A stretch of 64,000 nt of DNA from Cyclospora cayetanensis (GCF_002999335.1 NW_020312635.1:124001-188000); one strand, 5' to 3'. Numbered from the stretch's first letter, positions 1 through 12,910 are shown. Notes: generated by a model not told the origin, from the sequence alone. Numbers and translations are program-made.

Positions 1-730
1 TTAAGCTGGTTCACAATTTAGTAATCTGATCTTGTTTGTCAACATCCTAGAGATAAACCCTGCGGCGATGGAAGCAGACAGGGGCGCAGTGCCTGTTGGG
101 GTGGCAGATGTCAGCCTGCCAGCTGGTGTGAATATGCTTGCTACATAGCCGGTTTAAAGGCATAATCTGAAGGTTAGCACAATGTCTATGGCTGTATCGA
201 TGAGGCTACGCTAACCAGGGAAGTATAACGGCCGTAAGGATTGGAAAGTACATAAGACTTCGTCTACCTATTGGCGATCTACCCCACTGGCTGCCTACCA
301 GTAGAAGACGAACAAGTGCTCTCTTAAGGAGGCTTTTCAAAGGGGGGAGCACTTAACTGGTGCCCATATTATTTCAGAAGTCATCTGCCTGCAGGGAATA
401 CTACAATTTCAGCCTTAACACAAGCCCTGGCACATCTGTCTGCCGAGTTCAGCTTAACAGCAAGCTTCCATAAAACTAGAAAAGCCGGAAGAAGTCTATT
501 GATAAATCGGTGTATCAAGAAGTGTGGAACTTGGTTCCCAAAAGCCACAAAGTAGACGAACAACCTCTTTATCAACGATTAATCTCAGTTGTACCTGAAG
601 TGTCATGTCAAACGGTCTTTGGATGGGCAGTGTCTGATTATTAAAGAGCTGATCGCTGGAGCTTCCATAATTAGTGAGATGTTCGAGGCTATAGGGGCAA
701 GTCACGGGAGCGTCTACGTCTTTGCCTGGT
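1..730. repeat. Diverged dispersed repeat, family A, copy 1 (cut by window start)
   Basis: This stretch aligns along its whole length with 14229-14915 in the same orientation. Shared words include the 'cagtaatctgat/tagtaatctgat' start, 'agtatgacggcc/agtataacggcc', 'gtctgccgag', 'cagcaagcttc', 'gaagtgtggaactt', 'cagacgaacaac/tagacgaacaac' and 'gagctgatcgctgg'. Frames in both copies are broken by stops, so it looks like an old non-coding or decayed element. Similarity becomes weak after about 730 and may trail on to about 850. No terminal repeats or recognisable transposase or reverse transcriptase were seen. Confidence 0.7.
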
Positions 731-2699
731 GCACTGTCTCGACGCCCCAGCGGTTAACATTGTGCAAACCACTTGCTGTTGGTGGTCGTGATTTACAGGT
801 TCTGTCAAAGATGTGTGAATATCGTGCTTTAACATCAGCGCACCCGAGACCACTGCTCATAATCTGAGTGGCAGATGTGTGAAACAATATTACGTTGCGA
901 ACGGCTTGCGGCTTAAGACGAAGACGGAACACCGTCGCATCGGCATTCCGACTTCATCCCGCAGTGCTGTCTTGTGCAAAGCACAAAATCATGATCTTCT
1001 GCGAAATAATGATATCCATTCTACAATGGAATAGCTCTCACGAGCCCTCTGATGGCCTGGGATGAGTCACGCGGCAAAGAAGCATGCACTGCCTTCCACA
1101 GACTGTCAGCGGTTAATGCTGTGCAAGTCCTCTAAGTCTGTTATTCTAAAGATGACACCGGTTTTTAAGAGGATTTGGACGGATTTGACAATGCTCTGCT
1201 AATGGAGCAGCCAGATATCAGTGGTGAGGATGGCATCTAAGTCGTTGTGGCTCGACTCAGTAAAATACTCATTTTCCTATCTTGCTACAGTTCTGTCACA
1301 GCTCAGGAAGTCACTGGACTGTTTTTAGATCATTTCTAGAGGATTCATAAATTCTGTAGGAGTTTGATTACGGCTCGTGGTCCGAAGCTTGTTAGTTCAT
1401 ATTGAGCGTGCCTCTCTAACCTCCATATGAATCAAGCAAAATATTATTACTGGCAACACTCCAGAGGCGGATGGGCAAGCAAAGCACATCGACCGTATTC
1501 TTCTGAAGTATTTGCAGCGCTCCGCTCAGAACAACCCAATTGCTCGGTTGAGCTTTTTGTCTTGACTGAGCTCAATATACAGCTGTCTCTCCCGCCTTCC
1601 TTGACTCCGTTAAGGATCCCGTCTCCGATCCTGGCTTGGACCCGGTAGTCTGGGACCGGCAACCACCATCAGCAACGGAGGGATTCCGAGAACAGCTACC
1701 TCGTGTACACGAATGTATGCGCGAAGGCTCGAGAATTGTAGCCACCCATGGATATATGATCCGGCGTCCGGCTGCGTGTTTGAGCCTGCAGGCTTGGTTC
1801 TGGTAAAAACAGCAAGCTTTATGACTAGTTACCGCTAAGGTACTAAATAAAGTTTCTAGTAAAATCAGGTGGGAGACACCAACTCCAGTGGCTGATGGAT
1901 GAGCAGTGTCAGGTTTGTTTGCCTGCGGAAGATTTTGCAGCTCTCTTTGGTTCAGAACGCTTGTCGCCATCGACGGTTTTCTTGGCGTTCCTTGGTAATT
2001 GTTCTTCCCCAGTGTATGCCCTGCATGAAATAGCTACATGCATCTACAGGCATTGCTGGTTGTTGTTAACATGTTCTCTGAGCGCAAATTCATCAGCAGC
2101 CATTCTCAGATATGTTGTTTCGGCACTCCTGCGTATGGGCCTCTTCAGACTTGGAAGTTGACTAACCTCTATCCTGCCTGCCGTATGCGCATCCAAAGCT
2201 CACCCTAGATGATGCGGATGTACTGCTGAGCTGATGCGTATTCGGATTGCCTGTACACAGGTATATATATACATATATGCATCAGGAGGTTCAAACATTT
2301 TTGCGGTTCGAGAGGAGCAGACCATCGTGCAGCCGCCGTCGCCTTGGCCTCGTTCTGTGTTGGCTGGTGTGTCTGCATTTATTCCCGCCGATTCCACTGT
2401 AGTGGCTGATGCAGGTTTTGTATTTCCATTTGCGTTGATTCGAATTTATGCTTGTGTGGGGAGTGACCATGGGGCGGGGATTCTTCCGCTGTCCTGGGCA
2501 CAGTTGATCTCGACATACAGTTACTGAATACGACAGCGTATTTTTTAAAAAGGGGAGGAGAGATGTAGCGCGATAGGCTTTATGTGAACACTCTTGACTA
2601 CTTAAGTTATATTTAGCTACGGATTAAAAAGGATTTACTGGTTGACCTTTCAGTTCGCATGTGGTGCATTTTGCAGACTACTGTTCGATCAATGCAAGA
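731..2699. other. Gene-poor stretch
   Basis: Only short open frames under about 135 codons occur, without family motifs, codon bias or paired splice sites. A short AT-rich 'tatatatacatatatg' tract lies near 2264. I see no gene, RNA or element I can support here. Confidence 0.5.
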
Positions 2700-2900
2700 A
2701 GACGCAAAGTTGTCTGCGTATGCGCTATACGGTATGTGCAACTAGCTATAAATACTTCTAATATATACTGCTAGTGCGGCTACGTGCACCTCAGCCCCCC
2801 TTCCTCTCACTTTCGATACTTCAAGGGGCGCGGGCAGGGGTAAGCGCAACTTTTCGAAAAACCCTCAACAACTTTCAAATATCATTGCATTAAGTCCTAC
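2700..2900. repeat. Dispersed repeat, family B, copy 1
   Basis: The core begins with 'gtgcaactagcta' at 2736-2748 and continues through a pyrimidine block ('ccttcctctcac', about 2800) and 'caaggggcg' to 'cctcaacaactt'. The same ordered set of words occurs near 13917-14060 and 38223-38370, which makes this a three-copy diverged dispersed sequence in the window. Ends are approximate. Confidence 0.55.
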
Positions 2901-4525
2901 GTTAACTTCATACGGAGGCCTCAGCTGGAGCATTACAACGACCAACACAGGCACGCTTACAGTAAAGCAGCAAAAAACATCAGCTCCTCCCTTCGGCCCC
3001 TTCGTGAGTCTCCAACTGCATTTTTACTGTAATATCCCTACTAGTTGATGAGTAGCTTAGGAATCACACTATGAGCTGAACTACACCGACTGCAGCAGCC
3101 GCCTTTTTGGCAATGCGCATGATCTCTCAGGGCCCAGATTTGTGTGCGCAAACAGTCGTATCCTGTGCTCCGACAGGATAAACATCTGGCCTTTAGTGCA
3201 CAACGCGCCCCTATGCAATACCAAGGGGCAGTCCAGTAGGGGCATGCTAATTCTGAGAGGGTGCATAATTGAAGAAACCTAGAGCCATTTTCTAAATGTC
3301 TGAGGCCCCGTTGTTTGGTTTACATTGGCCTTTAGTAAGGCCGGATATGTAGGGGTCACTTCAATGGGCATAAGGCAGCGCTTCAGGGTGCAGAGAGGCA
3401 CCTCAGAGGCGAATTTCTCCATGTACTCAGAGCAGGAAGGGCCACAGCACGAGGGTTTTTTGTTTCGACTTGGCTGGTCAGCAAGCTAAGCGCTACACCG
3501 CCGACATTTACGGTGCACGATAAAAACTGTCAAAGGCAGAACAACGCATCCAGCTGTGTAGTCGCAACAATGAAGCTTTGCTTTTGTAGGTGGCCATAAA
3601 GGGAAACGCTTTAGAAGGCCGTTGAAATTTCCGAGGTATGGTGCGCTATATGCCACTGCCGACGCTCCACGAAAACCGGTTTCCTACTACCCAGGATAGC
3701 GGTGTGATAACTCGACGTCAATCGGGTATATATATATTCGATTGACACCCATTCGAGCAAAATTTGTGCAAGAAAGTCAATCAACGCCAAATTTTAGGCT
3801 AAGTAGAAGGAAAATAAATCGACAAGGGCCCCGTGGCGCACACGACACACGCAGGGCAGCTGCTGGGTAACGCAAACCATTCGCAACTCTGAGAGAAGCC
3901 TCATAATTATTTTCCGGAAAATTTTCAATTTAAAGCGTTTTGCTTGCCAAGATTCAAAAGCGGCTGCTGCGCAAAGTGCAGCAATCGATCCGAGACGGTC
4001 TTTCCACTGTTTAGTAGTTGCCACTACGGCGCTGCGCCCTTGTTCATTTCTTAGTACTTCAGCCAACATAGCGCAAAACAGCCAGATTAATGGAACTTTG
4101 CATTGACTGGTCTCTAGGGGGATCAGTCACAGTTCCTTCGCCATCTCTTCCCTCGCTGTGAACGTCTTGACAGTCGTCTTCTTGGTCGACACATCCTGCG
4201 CACCTAGTTGGAAATCCCCGCTTTCCACTGCCTTCCCCAGCGAAAGTAAGACGTGCAGCTCCTCTGCGCCTTCCTGGATCTCAGGCAACGAGCACGGTCT
4301 GGAGGAGCTGCACGCACTTCATCCATTCCCCGTCCAGGAAATACACCGCAAGCGAGCGCTTTACTGGGTTCACATCCCTCTTCGGCTTTCACAGTGTCTC
4401 ATGTCTTACTGCAACTGCGTAGAGGGTGTCTTTTGCGACTTGCCAGCAACTCACCTGGACCTCTACCTAACCTCGCGTTCGAGGCATTCAGAGCTTTGTG
4501 AATGCAAGGGCTGCCTGCAGAGAAA
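2901..4525. other. Gene-poor stretch upstream of the DnaJ gene
   Basis: No open frame here shows coding character. A short 'gtatatatatattcgat' tract lies near 3727. The part from about 4100 is GC-richer and pyrimidine-rich and probably includes the 5' leader or promoter of the downstream DnaJ gene; no specific element could be assigned. Confidence 0.4.
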
Positions 4526-6504
4526 ATGCTGCAGCCGTTGTACACTTCGATTTGCTTCCTACTTTTCCTCTTAGCCATAGGGGAAAACCACCTTCACGTC
4601 ACAGCTGCTTCTCCCCCCCATCAAGAGGCGGCGAGCTTCTATCAAGTCCTTAAGCTGGCAAAGTCCGCACTTCCTCGTAAACGATTGCATGAAAAAATGC
4701 ATATGCTCGCAGTTGAAGCGAATCCATATGTCTGTGTATAAATATCCAGTGTTCGATCTTGAAGGCACGCACAGAAAATTGTTCATTTCTTCCATATGAT
4801 CTTATATGTTTTCTTTCTGGTGGACTCACACCGCCCCGGTTCAATCCATTCCCTAGTGTCTGCACGATCTACCGTCTGTGCGCCAATGTACCACCATATA
4901 TTTGAGTATATGAATAGGTTAGTCGTGCATTTCCATGCTCAGTCCTCTGAAGGGGTCTTTTTCTCGCTCAATGTGCACTTTATTGAATAGCAATTGTAGG
5001 AAGCACTTTTGGGTGCAGGAATTCGCATGCCCTTCCTTCTCGGTGCATGTCTTGTCTTGGCCTTTGTCATTTTCTCCGCATTGCATTACCAGCCGGCTTG
5101 CGTGCACTCTTGGGCTTAAGGGCGCCATGCTCGCTTTGCACGGGTAGCCTTGAAATGTGGCTGCTGCGTGCTTCCAGGGGTGCGACGGATACGGAAGTGA
5201 AGAGGGCTTACCGAAAACTGTCGCTCGAGCTGCATCCCGACAAGGTGAAGGCTAAGAATGGCGATACCAAGGCTGCGGAAGAACTCTTCCAGCAAATTAA
5301 CCGCGCCTACCAGGTTTTGTCGAGTAAGTAATCGCTTTAAAGAAGTACCTGGCCTGCGCTTAGCGCTTCGTGTTCAGCAGCGCGCAATCGTTTGGCCACC
5401 TTCCAGATTGCCCTCCTATACTACCACGGCACCCCTTTTGCATCATCCGGCAAATCAGCCAGTGCTCAGGCTCTCGCAACTCTTTGAGGCCTCTCGATTC
5501 AGATCGAACTCTATCCTCTTCCTCCTCTACTTCCGTTCATGGCATTTCTTCATAGCCACCCAAGTATTATCTACTCGCTTTGCCTGCTCAGACAGCAAAT
5601 CGCGGCGCCTCTTCGACACCTACGGGCCTCTCTACGAAACTCAGGAGAGTTATTACGAAGAGTTGCAGAAGAATAGGATGCATGAGCTCTATAGCTACAA
5701 GAGAGGCGTGCACCTCCTTCATGGACCAAACATGGACGCTCTTCTAAGGGGATCCGAGTTCTCTTGGATCATTAGCTTCTACCAGGCTGGATGCGGAAAC
5801 TGCGAGCGGCGTGTAAGAATCAGCAGCACTCGCTTTTCGAGATCACCAGTGTCTAGACAGGCGCAGACTCAGCCTGGCAGAATCGCTGAGAATATGGCAA
5901 CCAGCGCTTTCTGCCTGATGCACGATACAGAGAATCTTCGGCAGCTGTACATACAGCAGGACCTGTACCCGTGTCCCCGTTTGTTCTGCACATTAGGTAC
6001 CCTTCTTCTCTGCTCTTGGGGAAAAATCGCTTGAAACCCAGAATGTGCGGGTTGGAATGGTAAACTGCCAAATGTCACACTTGTGCCACTATTTTGGAAT
6101 CCACCAGCTGGGACAGGTACTCCTGTTTTCCCCTCAGCAAGAGGGAGGCGGTATGTTACAAACGCTGGATGCTTCCCATATGGCTCTTTCCTTCTTTTTT
6201 TTCTTAGAACGCTCTTTCTGAGGGTTACAGGAACTTCCATGAGTCCGCCTTCTGCATACGCATCCGCACCCGTCTCCTCGCCATAGCGTCCTCATATCCT
6301 GAACCAGTAATGTTACCCTCGCACCACCCTCTCCACTTCTATCCCCGCTTCCCTGCTCCTCAGACTCATGGGATTTTGAGGAATACTCTGGGCCCATGTC
6401 CGTATCGGACATACTCAAGGCAGCAGACCAGCTGAAAGCTTCACGGCTTGAGGAGGCTTCCAGTGACAGACACGTCAAGGAGCAACTTCGAAAGCTCCCG
6501 TCAG
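4526..6504 (+). CDS. Secreted/ER DnaJ protein with C-terminal thioredoxin domain
   Basis: Likely an ER-luminal J-domain co-chaperone that recruits an Hsp70 and has a thiol-redox module. Exon 1 (4526-4662) encodes a signal peptide (hydrophobic core about residues 8-19) and the start of the J domain (SFYQVLKL). Exon 2 (5178-5323) gives GATDTEVKRAYRKL and the HPD motif (residues 65-67). Exon 3 (5592-5812) gives RRLFDTYG, then a thioredoxin start ending in a CGNC active-site-like motif at residues 162-165. A later exon (6042-6116) encodes VGMVNCQMSHLC and FGIHQLGQ, typical of the thioredoxin central strand. Another probable exon is 6364-6504. The small exon between 5813 and 6041 and the true 3' end are unresolved. 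The intron 1 donor (gtccgc) is weak but restores the frame exactly. An in-frame ATG at 4502 exists; 4526 is preferred because it starts right before the signal peptide. J domain certain; redox function inferred. Confidence 0.8.
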
Positions 6505-9500
6505 GTGAGATCAGATGCGCCTTCCCTGTTAGAATAAGGCAGTAGACCAAGCCAGACGCACGTTTATTCCCATCAAAAAAGGCCCTTGGTTCTTCTAGAC
6601 TTGCTGCATGAATGTTTTCTCCCTGCCATTCTGCTTTCGCATCCTCCCTCGCCCTCGCTTTCCTTGGCTTCCCCTTTTTCTGCCACCTATATGCCTGCTT
6701 TCCTCTCTGCCCCCTCTGAACGTGTACCTTCTCAGCAGGAGGAGCCGGCGGAATCTCTGCCGTCTGGGTCGTCGATTACTACAGACCTTCTTGTCCTCCG
6801 TGTCGCCAGCTTCGCGCAGAGCTCCGTCGCTTAAGTCGCACGCTCTCTCAGCAAATCCGCATCACACTCGTAAACTGCGGTAAGCCCGCCGCAAGCCGTC
6901 TCTTCTCCAGCCCTTGAAGCCGGCTGCTCTGTGGGCTTTCAGTGTGAGAAAGAGAGAAAACCCCTAATGGGAAAAGGCTGCACTCCAAGTGTCCTCCTTG
7001 CAGACCTAGGGAGGTGCGACGTTCCCCATTACCCCTACCTTCGCCTTTTTGTGAAGCAGTAGGTCCCTTCCCGGTTTCCCCTTGTTAGGCCTCTATGCCT
7101 GTCTCTCTCTTAAATTTCAGAGTTTAACGATCTTCTACTTCCGTAACACAATAGCCTGCAGATTTCAGTTGCTGCTCTCAAGGCGTCCCTGCCTCGTACT
7201 CCCTGTACTGCTCGCCAGCGTATCATGAGCCCCTCTGAAGGCAGACACCCGCAGCAGTAGCCCTTCTGGCCTGCTCCTTCGTGTCTCTTCCCGTGCCTTT
7301 GTGCGCGCCCTTTTAAGTGACTCTGTTTGTGCATGAGTGGTCGGTGGTAAATTCCCCGCTACCCCTGTGCACGTGTCTCCGTGGCCTACCCCTTAGACCT
7401 CCACTGCCTTCCCCTCTCTGAACGTCTATCGCTTGCGCTTTAGTATGAATTTTTTGCTTGCGCTTTAGTATGAAAACCAAGACTTTTGATTTCCCCAAAC
7501 CTAAATAGCTGAAACTGTCGAGGCAAAGCACTCGGGAGCAAGATTCAGAAACTCGCATATGCAGCACCCGCCACACTTTCTGCTGTGCCTTTCCTCATGA
7601 TCACCTCGCCCCCCCGCCCTCCCTTTCGCCTTATTCTCTCTCTGCTTGATCTTGTGTAAAAGTGCTCTTCTGTGCGCAGCTCGAATGGCATTATCCGGAG
7701 CCACTCGCTTCCATATGGCACCGGTGACCATCCGGGGGCCACTGCGATCCAGCTAACCGCTTTTATCTTCAACACCGTTTTAGGGCTGGAGCCTCCGCCT
7801 CTCCCAAGCCAAGATAACGACAAGATTCAAAGGGACGAGTTGTAGAGGTAACAGTTGGAGGAATGGATACAAAGAGGGGGAGCAAAGGAAGAAGTGCAAA
7901 GGAAATTTAAAAAAAGGAGTTCGCGATGGCCTGGGGGAGCGGAGCGCATTGAACGGCAAATTAAAAGAACCAGAGAAAAGATTCACACGGCGGCATGAAA
8001 TAGGAACGGATAGTGTGAAGGATGGCATGCACAGAGAGAACCCTTATGGGTACTCGATCCTTCTAAGAAGAGTGGTGCTGTTTCTGTCGCAGCAAGAACA
8101 AAGGAGGGCCTTTAGTTGACTTGGGAGAAGAAAATCACTGGGGAGATGCGACCTTGGCAGCTGGCCCACCGCATCGAAACTCACTTTTGGTTTGTACAGT
8201 TACGAACTCAAGGGATGCCAACCATACAAAAGCGAACTGTGCCCAGGGCTCGATGCGTGAAAAGAGATGATTCAAGCTCCTTGAAAACCATAAAAATATG
8301 AACACTTTTAGATCACGCCACTAAATTCATAAAGGTAGCTGGCTTTTTCAGGGGGCACCGAGCTAGAGTCAAGACGGACTACACCAGCATAGACACCAAA
8401 AGGGTACACTGTGGTCGCTTCTGCTTGGTGTTGAATAAATATGGAGAGATGCTACTATTGTACATTCAGGTAGTAACAAAATACGAAGGAGCGAGAGTGC
8501 TCTGTCAAGAGACACCTGTGGTGTGCGACGCGCACCGATCAGACGCTGCTCCTCAGTGGTCTGTTGGGCAACAACAATGTATCCTACCATGTCTTTATCT
8601 CCAGGTTACACCTGTTAAGGGGAGTATTCCAAAATACCAAACTCAAACGCTCCCCCTCTCTACAGGAGTTTGAGTCATGAATACTACCCGAGAGCCTTCC
8701 ACTTCTTAATCGTGAACAAGGCCAACCCGATACCATCTAATCTGCCCGTTCAGTGCAGCCGCTTACGTTAACCAGGAGGAAGCAGACGATACTTCTAGGG
8801 GCAAATAGGAGGTGCATCAGATATAGGTAAAAGCCTCCTACCCTAACACTCCGTGACAGCAACCTGCAGATCCATGAACATTAAACCCTCAGCCGTTAGA
8901 TTTGAAACATGCACAGCATTGTCCTTTGGAAACGAAATCAGCGACAAGGTCACATAATGCAGGATTCGTTGCGAATTATTGTGCGTCTAGTCGCATTCTC
9001 TATACTTGACAGCCTGGTCTGTATACCCGAGAACATGCGAATTTCTGACATGAACCAACAGACCGCGGAGGAGTAACATTTGTGCCCTCCAAGTAGGGTT
9101 TGGAAGAATACAATCCCCCGGAAACATAACGAGTTTCGGGTTTGAAGGTTACAGCATGCCGGTGTGCTTGAACAGTAGCAGACCCTAGCTGGTCCTTGTC
9201 TTCGTCCTACTTTCTCGCCAGCGAACTGCTTGCATATTTGAAATCGCGGAGAAAAAATGTCTTCAATATCAGCACTACGAAAAAATGCAATTTGCACGTA
9301 GCGCCACCTGATGTGGGCCCATACCGACTGACCGCTCCACCGGCTGTTGCAGTCTCAGCTAGGTCTCCCGTAATTGGTAGCCTAAACACCCACCCTTTAG
9401 CCCTCCACCTTAAAAGTCTACTTGGCCGCATATGTGCACGGCATTTGAGCCCTCGATTTTACTGCTTTCCGCCCGCGTTTCCCCATGAGGTTTGAGGTTG

Positions 9501-9689
9501 AGGGTTCCTCGGGGGTTCTCTGCCTACTCGACGGCTACCATCCCTCTCCATTTCTCCATGCCTCTTCCACCCTGAAGCCTACGGAGCGAGCTTCATCGCA
9601 AAGTTCAAGCTGTCGCTGCTGGCAAGTCATCCAAACGGTCCAGCAACCCCAGGGGTGCTTCGGTGGTCGTGGTTTCGTCCACCCGCAGA
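6505..9689. other. Region after DnaJ gene, no firm gene
   Basis: The first few hundred bases probably hold the last exons of the DnaJ-thioredoxin gene: a pyrimidine-rich tract and CAG at about 6732 precede an open frame ending at 6834, without diagnostic motifs. Beyond 6900 the sequence is C/T-rich on the plus strand, with only short frames. An imperfect duplication of 'cttgcgctttagtatga' occurs at 7432-7473. Nothing else is supported. Confidence 0.35.
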
Positions 9690-12600
9690 ATGCTCCTTAA
9701 AGGAGGACCTTCTCTGGGGCCCCTGCGGGCCCTATCGCCTCTGGAATCCAGCAGATTCCTGCACTACAGGGCCCCCGCGTGCTGCTGGGGGAAGCCTCGG
9801 AAGCGCTGTGTCTCGACACCTCGTCGGCTCGCCTTCTCCGCCTTGATCCCGCCTTCTCCGCCCTTCCCGCCTCTGCAGGCTTCCGGATTGCAGTGTCTTC
9901 GGTCGAACGGCCTAAGGAAGCAGCAGCACGCCAAGAAGTTGCGGGGATGCGAGCTGGAAGGCTTGGCCTTTGGAGCTCGCAGGTGCTTTCATAACAGCCC
10001 CTCGGAGCACCAGGAATGCGGGCAAGAGCGCCAGCATCAGCTGCTGCAGGATTCAGAAATTTCTGCAAATGCAGGCGCTCCGCCTCTCCGACTGCGCCGC
10101 GTTGTTCTTTTGAACAAAGTCACCCGGTTCGAGGTCTCTTTGGCGGAAAAAATGGCTGCCTGGCGAAAGGAGCACCTTTCGCACAGCAATTCGAGCGGAA
10201 CCTGGCGAAAAGTGAAAGGCGACGAGGATCCATGTGAGGATCCGACTTTATACGTGCCTGGCAGTCGTGCCTTCGGGGCAGCAGCTGCCGCGGCAGAAGC
10301 AGCAGCGGCAGCAGCCCTCTCCCGCGACTTCCCGAGCGCTTACCGCACTCACGTTTTGCACCAACAGACAGCAGCGGAGGTGTATAGACAGCTCAGAGAA
10401 GACTACGGTCTGCACGTCACCGTCATCAAGGCCAGAACCATGCAGGGGCTTAGCATCACGAGGAAAGGCGCAGTTGCATTCCCACCAGATGCTGTTATTT
10501 CGGCGGGTGAGGAGGATCCACGGTTTGGGCCCTGTGTCGCAGTTTCGCAGTCTTCTACCCTCCCCAAGAGGGGGCATGCAGGGGTCTTTCTTCCATCGCT
10601 GTGCTTTTGCGCTTTTGCACTGCTGGCAGGTGGTGACGGCACGTATCTGGAGGCAGCATCCATCATCCCAGGGCAGACACTGGGAGAGCCGAGTGGACCG
10701 TGGCTCTTCGGTGTAAATACAGACCCCGCGAGATCCGAGGGCAGACTTTGCGTGAAAGCCCCCTTCTGCACACAAGCGCGCAGCGACAAACTCCAGCAGC
10801 AGCAGCCGGAGGAGCTGCAGCAGCAGCCACGGAGGGCCCAACAGGAGGAGCTGCAACAGCAGTACCAGCGACAGGAAAAAAATATGCATGCGCAACAGCA
10901 GGGGTGTCTCGCGGTAGGATCCAACGTGAGATTTTGGACTCCTCGAGCTCCCGACTCCGAGAGCGGCGCGCCCTCTAGGGAGGCGGCGAAACCTCGGGGG
11001 GCCCCCTCGGGGGCCCCCGGAGGGGAGTTCGATGCGAAGGCGTACGTGGCAGCCACTCTGCAGCACCTGCTACAGGGGGGAGCTCGCATCGTAGCTCGCC
11101 AGAGGATCAGAGCCACGCTCCGCTTCGCCCCGCACTTGCAGGGGGAGGTTGCAGCAACAATTGGCAGAAATCAAGCAGAGGCAAGCGCCTCAAGAGGGAG
11201 CGGAGGTGTATCGACACTGGAAGGCTTAGGCCCCCCCAGAGGCTCAGTGGGATTTTCTGTGAATGGCTGCAGGAGCTCCAGTTCTAGAGGCTCCACGGAT
11301 AGCACTGAGAACGTCGCCTCAGGAGCAGTCTCGTGTCTGGGCGCAAGCCTCTCCGAGTCGCCGCATGCTGAGAGCCTCGCGAGCCCAGGTGTATGCTCAG
11401 CGGCTGCAGCCGCGGGGAGCACCTTCGGAGGGCTGACGTTCGACTGGGGGTGCCCCGTTACGTCTCAAGGGGTCGAAATGATGGAGGTTCGTCTGCCCTT
11501 TTTGTCAGTTAACGACGTTCTGGTGTCTGAGGCGAATGTCGCCAAGACCCTTTATGCGGACGTGTGGATAGACGGGGAGGTGAGGAGGCACAAGAGCTCG
11601 GGAGTGTTGATTTCCACAGGTGAGATTTCCCCGTGGCGATTGATTGCAGCGCGCGGCGAGAATCCCTGGTGCAGCGGCAGCGCGCAACGCATCCGTTTCA
11701 ACGCCTGATACGTGCAGGTGGGACTGTGTAGCAGCCAGCCTTGATGCGTTTCGCTCTCGTTTTGCGATCGGTTCTCCCGCCCAACAGCAGCTTTTTCGAC
11801 TGTATAGACGCGCTGGGCCCGCAGGTACTGGCTCTAGCGCTTGGCACTTCAACATGGGCTCAATCTGCAAGGAACAGGCTAGAGCCGTTGCCGACAAGCT
11901 GATGCGTCTTAGACCCCAACTTGGAGGTACTACGCGTAGGCGCGCATGCACACAGACGGGTTGATCGGCGAAAGCTCGTATTTGTCTATGCATAATTTAT
12001 ATAGCGTTGCTGCTTGGATTCCTATTGACTCTCTAGAGCCTTTCCTAGGCCTTCTGGACAGGAGTCTTCTCTCCTTCTGGTGGAGGGGAGGACTGCCTGC
12101 GGAACCGAGGGGAAGTGTGCTGCTTCTGCCTGTTCGTTCCCGTTTACGCTTCTTCGCTCATGGTGCCTCCTTGCGTAATGAAGCTTCACGCTGCTCTTGC
12201 TGCTGTCTTTGGCCTTCTCGCGGTCTGTGAACGCCCATCAATAGAAGAATTGTTGTTGGAAATGCTGAAGACGGACTGTGGACAGGAGCATCTATTTGTG
12301 TCTCTACAAATCTTGTCGGGGGCATGTGTTTCGTGCTGCTTTCTCATTTTTGTATCCATCACCGTCGGAGCGTGCCTGTGTGCTCCACCCCATTGCGCGT
12401 TGTCTTAGAAGGCGGTTCTGCCCTGACCGAAGAGGAACTAGGGCAAGTTGTGGCTGCCGCAAACGCCGAGCTACTGCTAGACCCCGGTGCTCCCTTTCTT
12501 CGCTTTCTCATCCGCGAGCCAATCGAAAACAGGTAGCTGAACGAGGTGTATGGACACCTCAGATACCGGGAAAGGCGAGGTGTATCGACATCCGGATGGG

Positions 12601-12910
12601 GGGTGCACGCTTGTGGGTGGTGGTCACGCCCTGACTTTTGCGCCTTATGCGGGGCCCTCGTTACAGCCACCTTTCCCACGATGTGCGACTCACCCCTTTC
12701 CAATCGTGTGTGTTTGTCTTCTTTTCCTGTTTCTCGTAAAGAATCTTCTGCTGTGACAGAACGATGGGAGTGGGCAAAGAAGTACGGGTGCGGCCGCTAG
12801 CTGGAGAGGTAATTATATCCATGGACGGTCTAGCTAAGCTTCCTCTGCCACCCCTCGTGGAGCTCGTGTTGTCTGTACACCCCGGCGACGCCCTCTGGAC
12901 TGCGGAGTGA
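9690..12910 (+). CDS. NADK2: NAD kinase, mitochondrial NADK2-type
   Basis: Phosphorylates NAD to NADP with ATP; NADK2-type enzymes are organellar. The model is 9690-10506, 10630-11619, 11825-11926, 12409-12532 and 12760-12910, all phases consistent, 727 residues. NADK2 hallmarks: VVLLNKVTRFE near the start of the domain, DAVISAGGDGT (GGDGT at about 273-277), GVNTDPARSEG (about 300-308), RQRIRATLRF, VRLPFLSVNDVLVSE, HKSSGVLISTGTGSSAW spanning the exon 3 junction (STGTGSSAW about 601-609), FLIREPIENR, and a short acidic C-terminus with a stop at 12908-12910. A basic, Ser/Arg-rich N-terminus of over 100 residues could be an organelle-targeting leader. The protein is far longer than the roughly 440 residues of animal NADK2 because of a Q-rich insert (about 10790-10900) and a G/S-rich insert (about 11150-11440). 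An earlier non-ATG frame extends to 9663; 9690 is the first ATG. Further upstream exons are possible. Confidence 0.88.
10507..10629 (+). other. In-frame intron inside NAD kinase GGDGT motif
   Basis: This 123-base segment has a GTGAGG donor and a TGCTGGCAG acceptor and contains no stop in the gene frame, so a simple open-frame call reads through it. Removing it joins SAG to GDGT and restores the invariant NAD kinase motif with normal spacing. Its length is a multiple of three, so retention would not shift the frame but would insert 41 residues into the active site. Confidence 0.8.

Noticed and set aside
4838..4860. tRNA T-loop-like 'ggttcaatcc'
   Set aside because: Flanking bases do not form the T stem, acceptor stem or anticodon arm.
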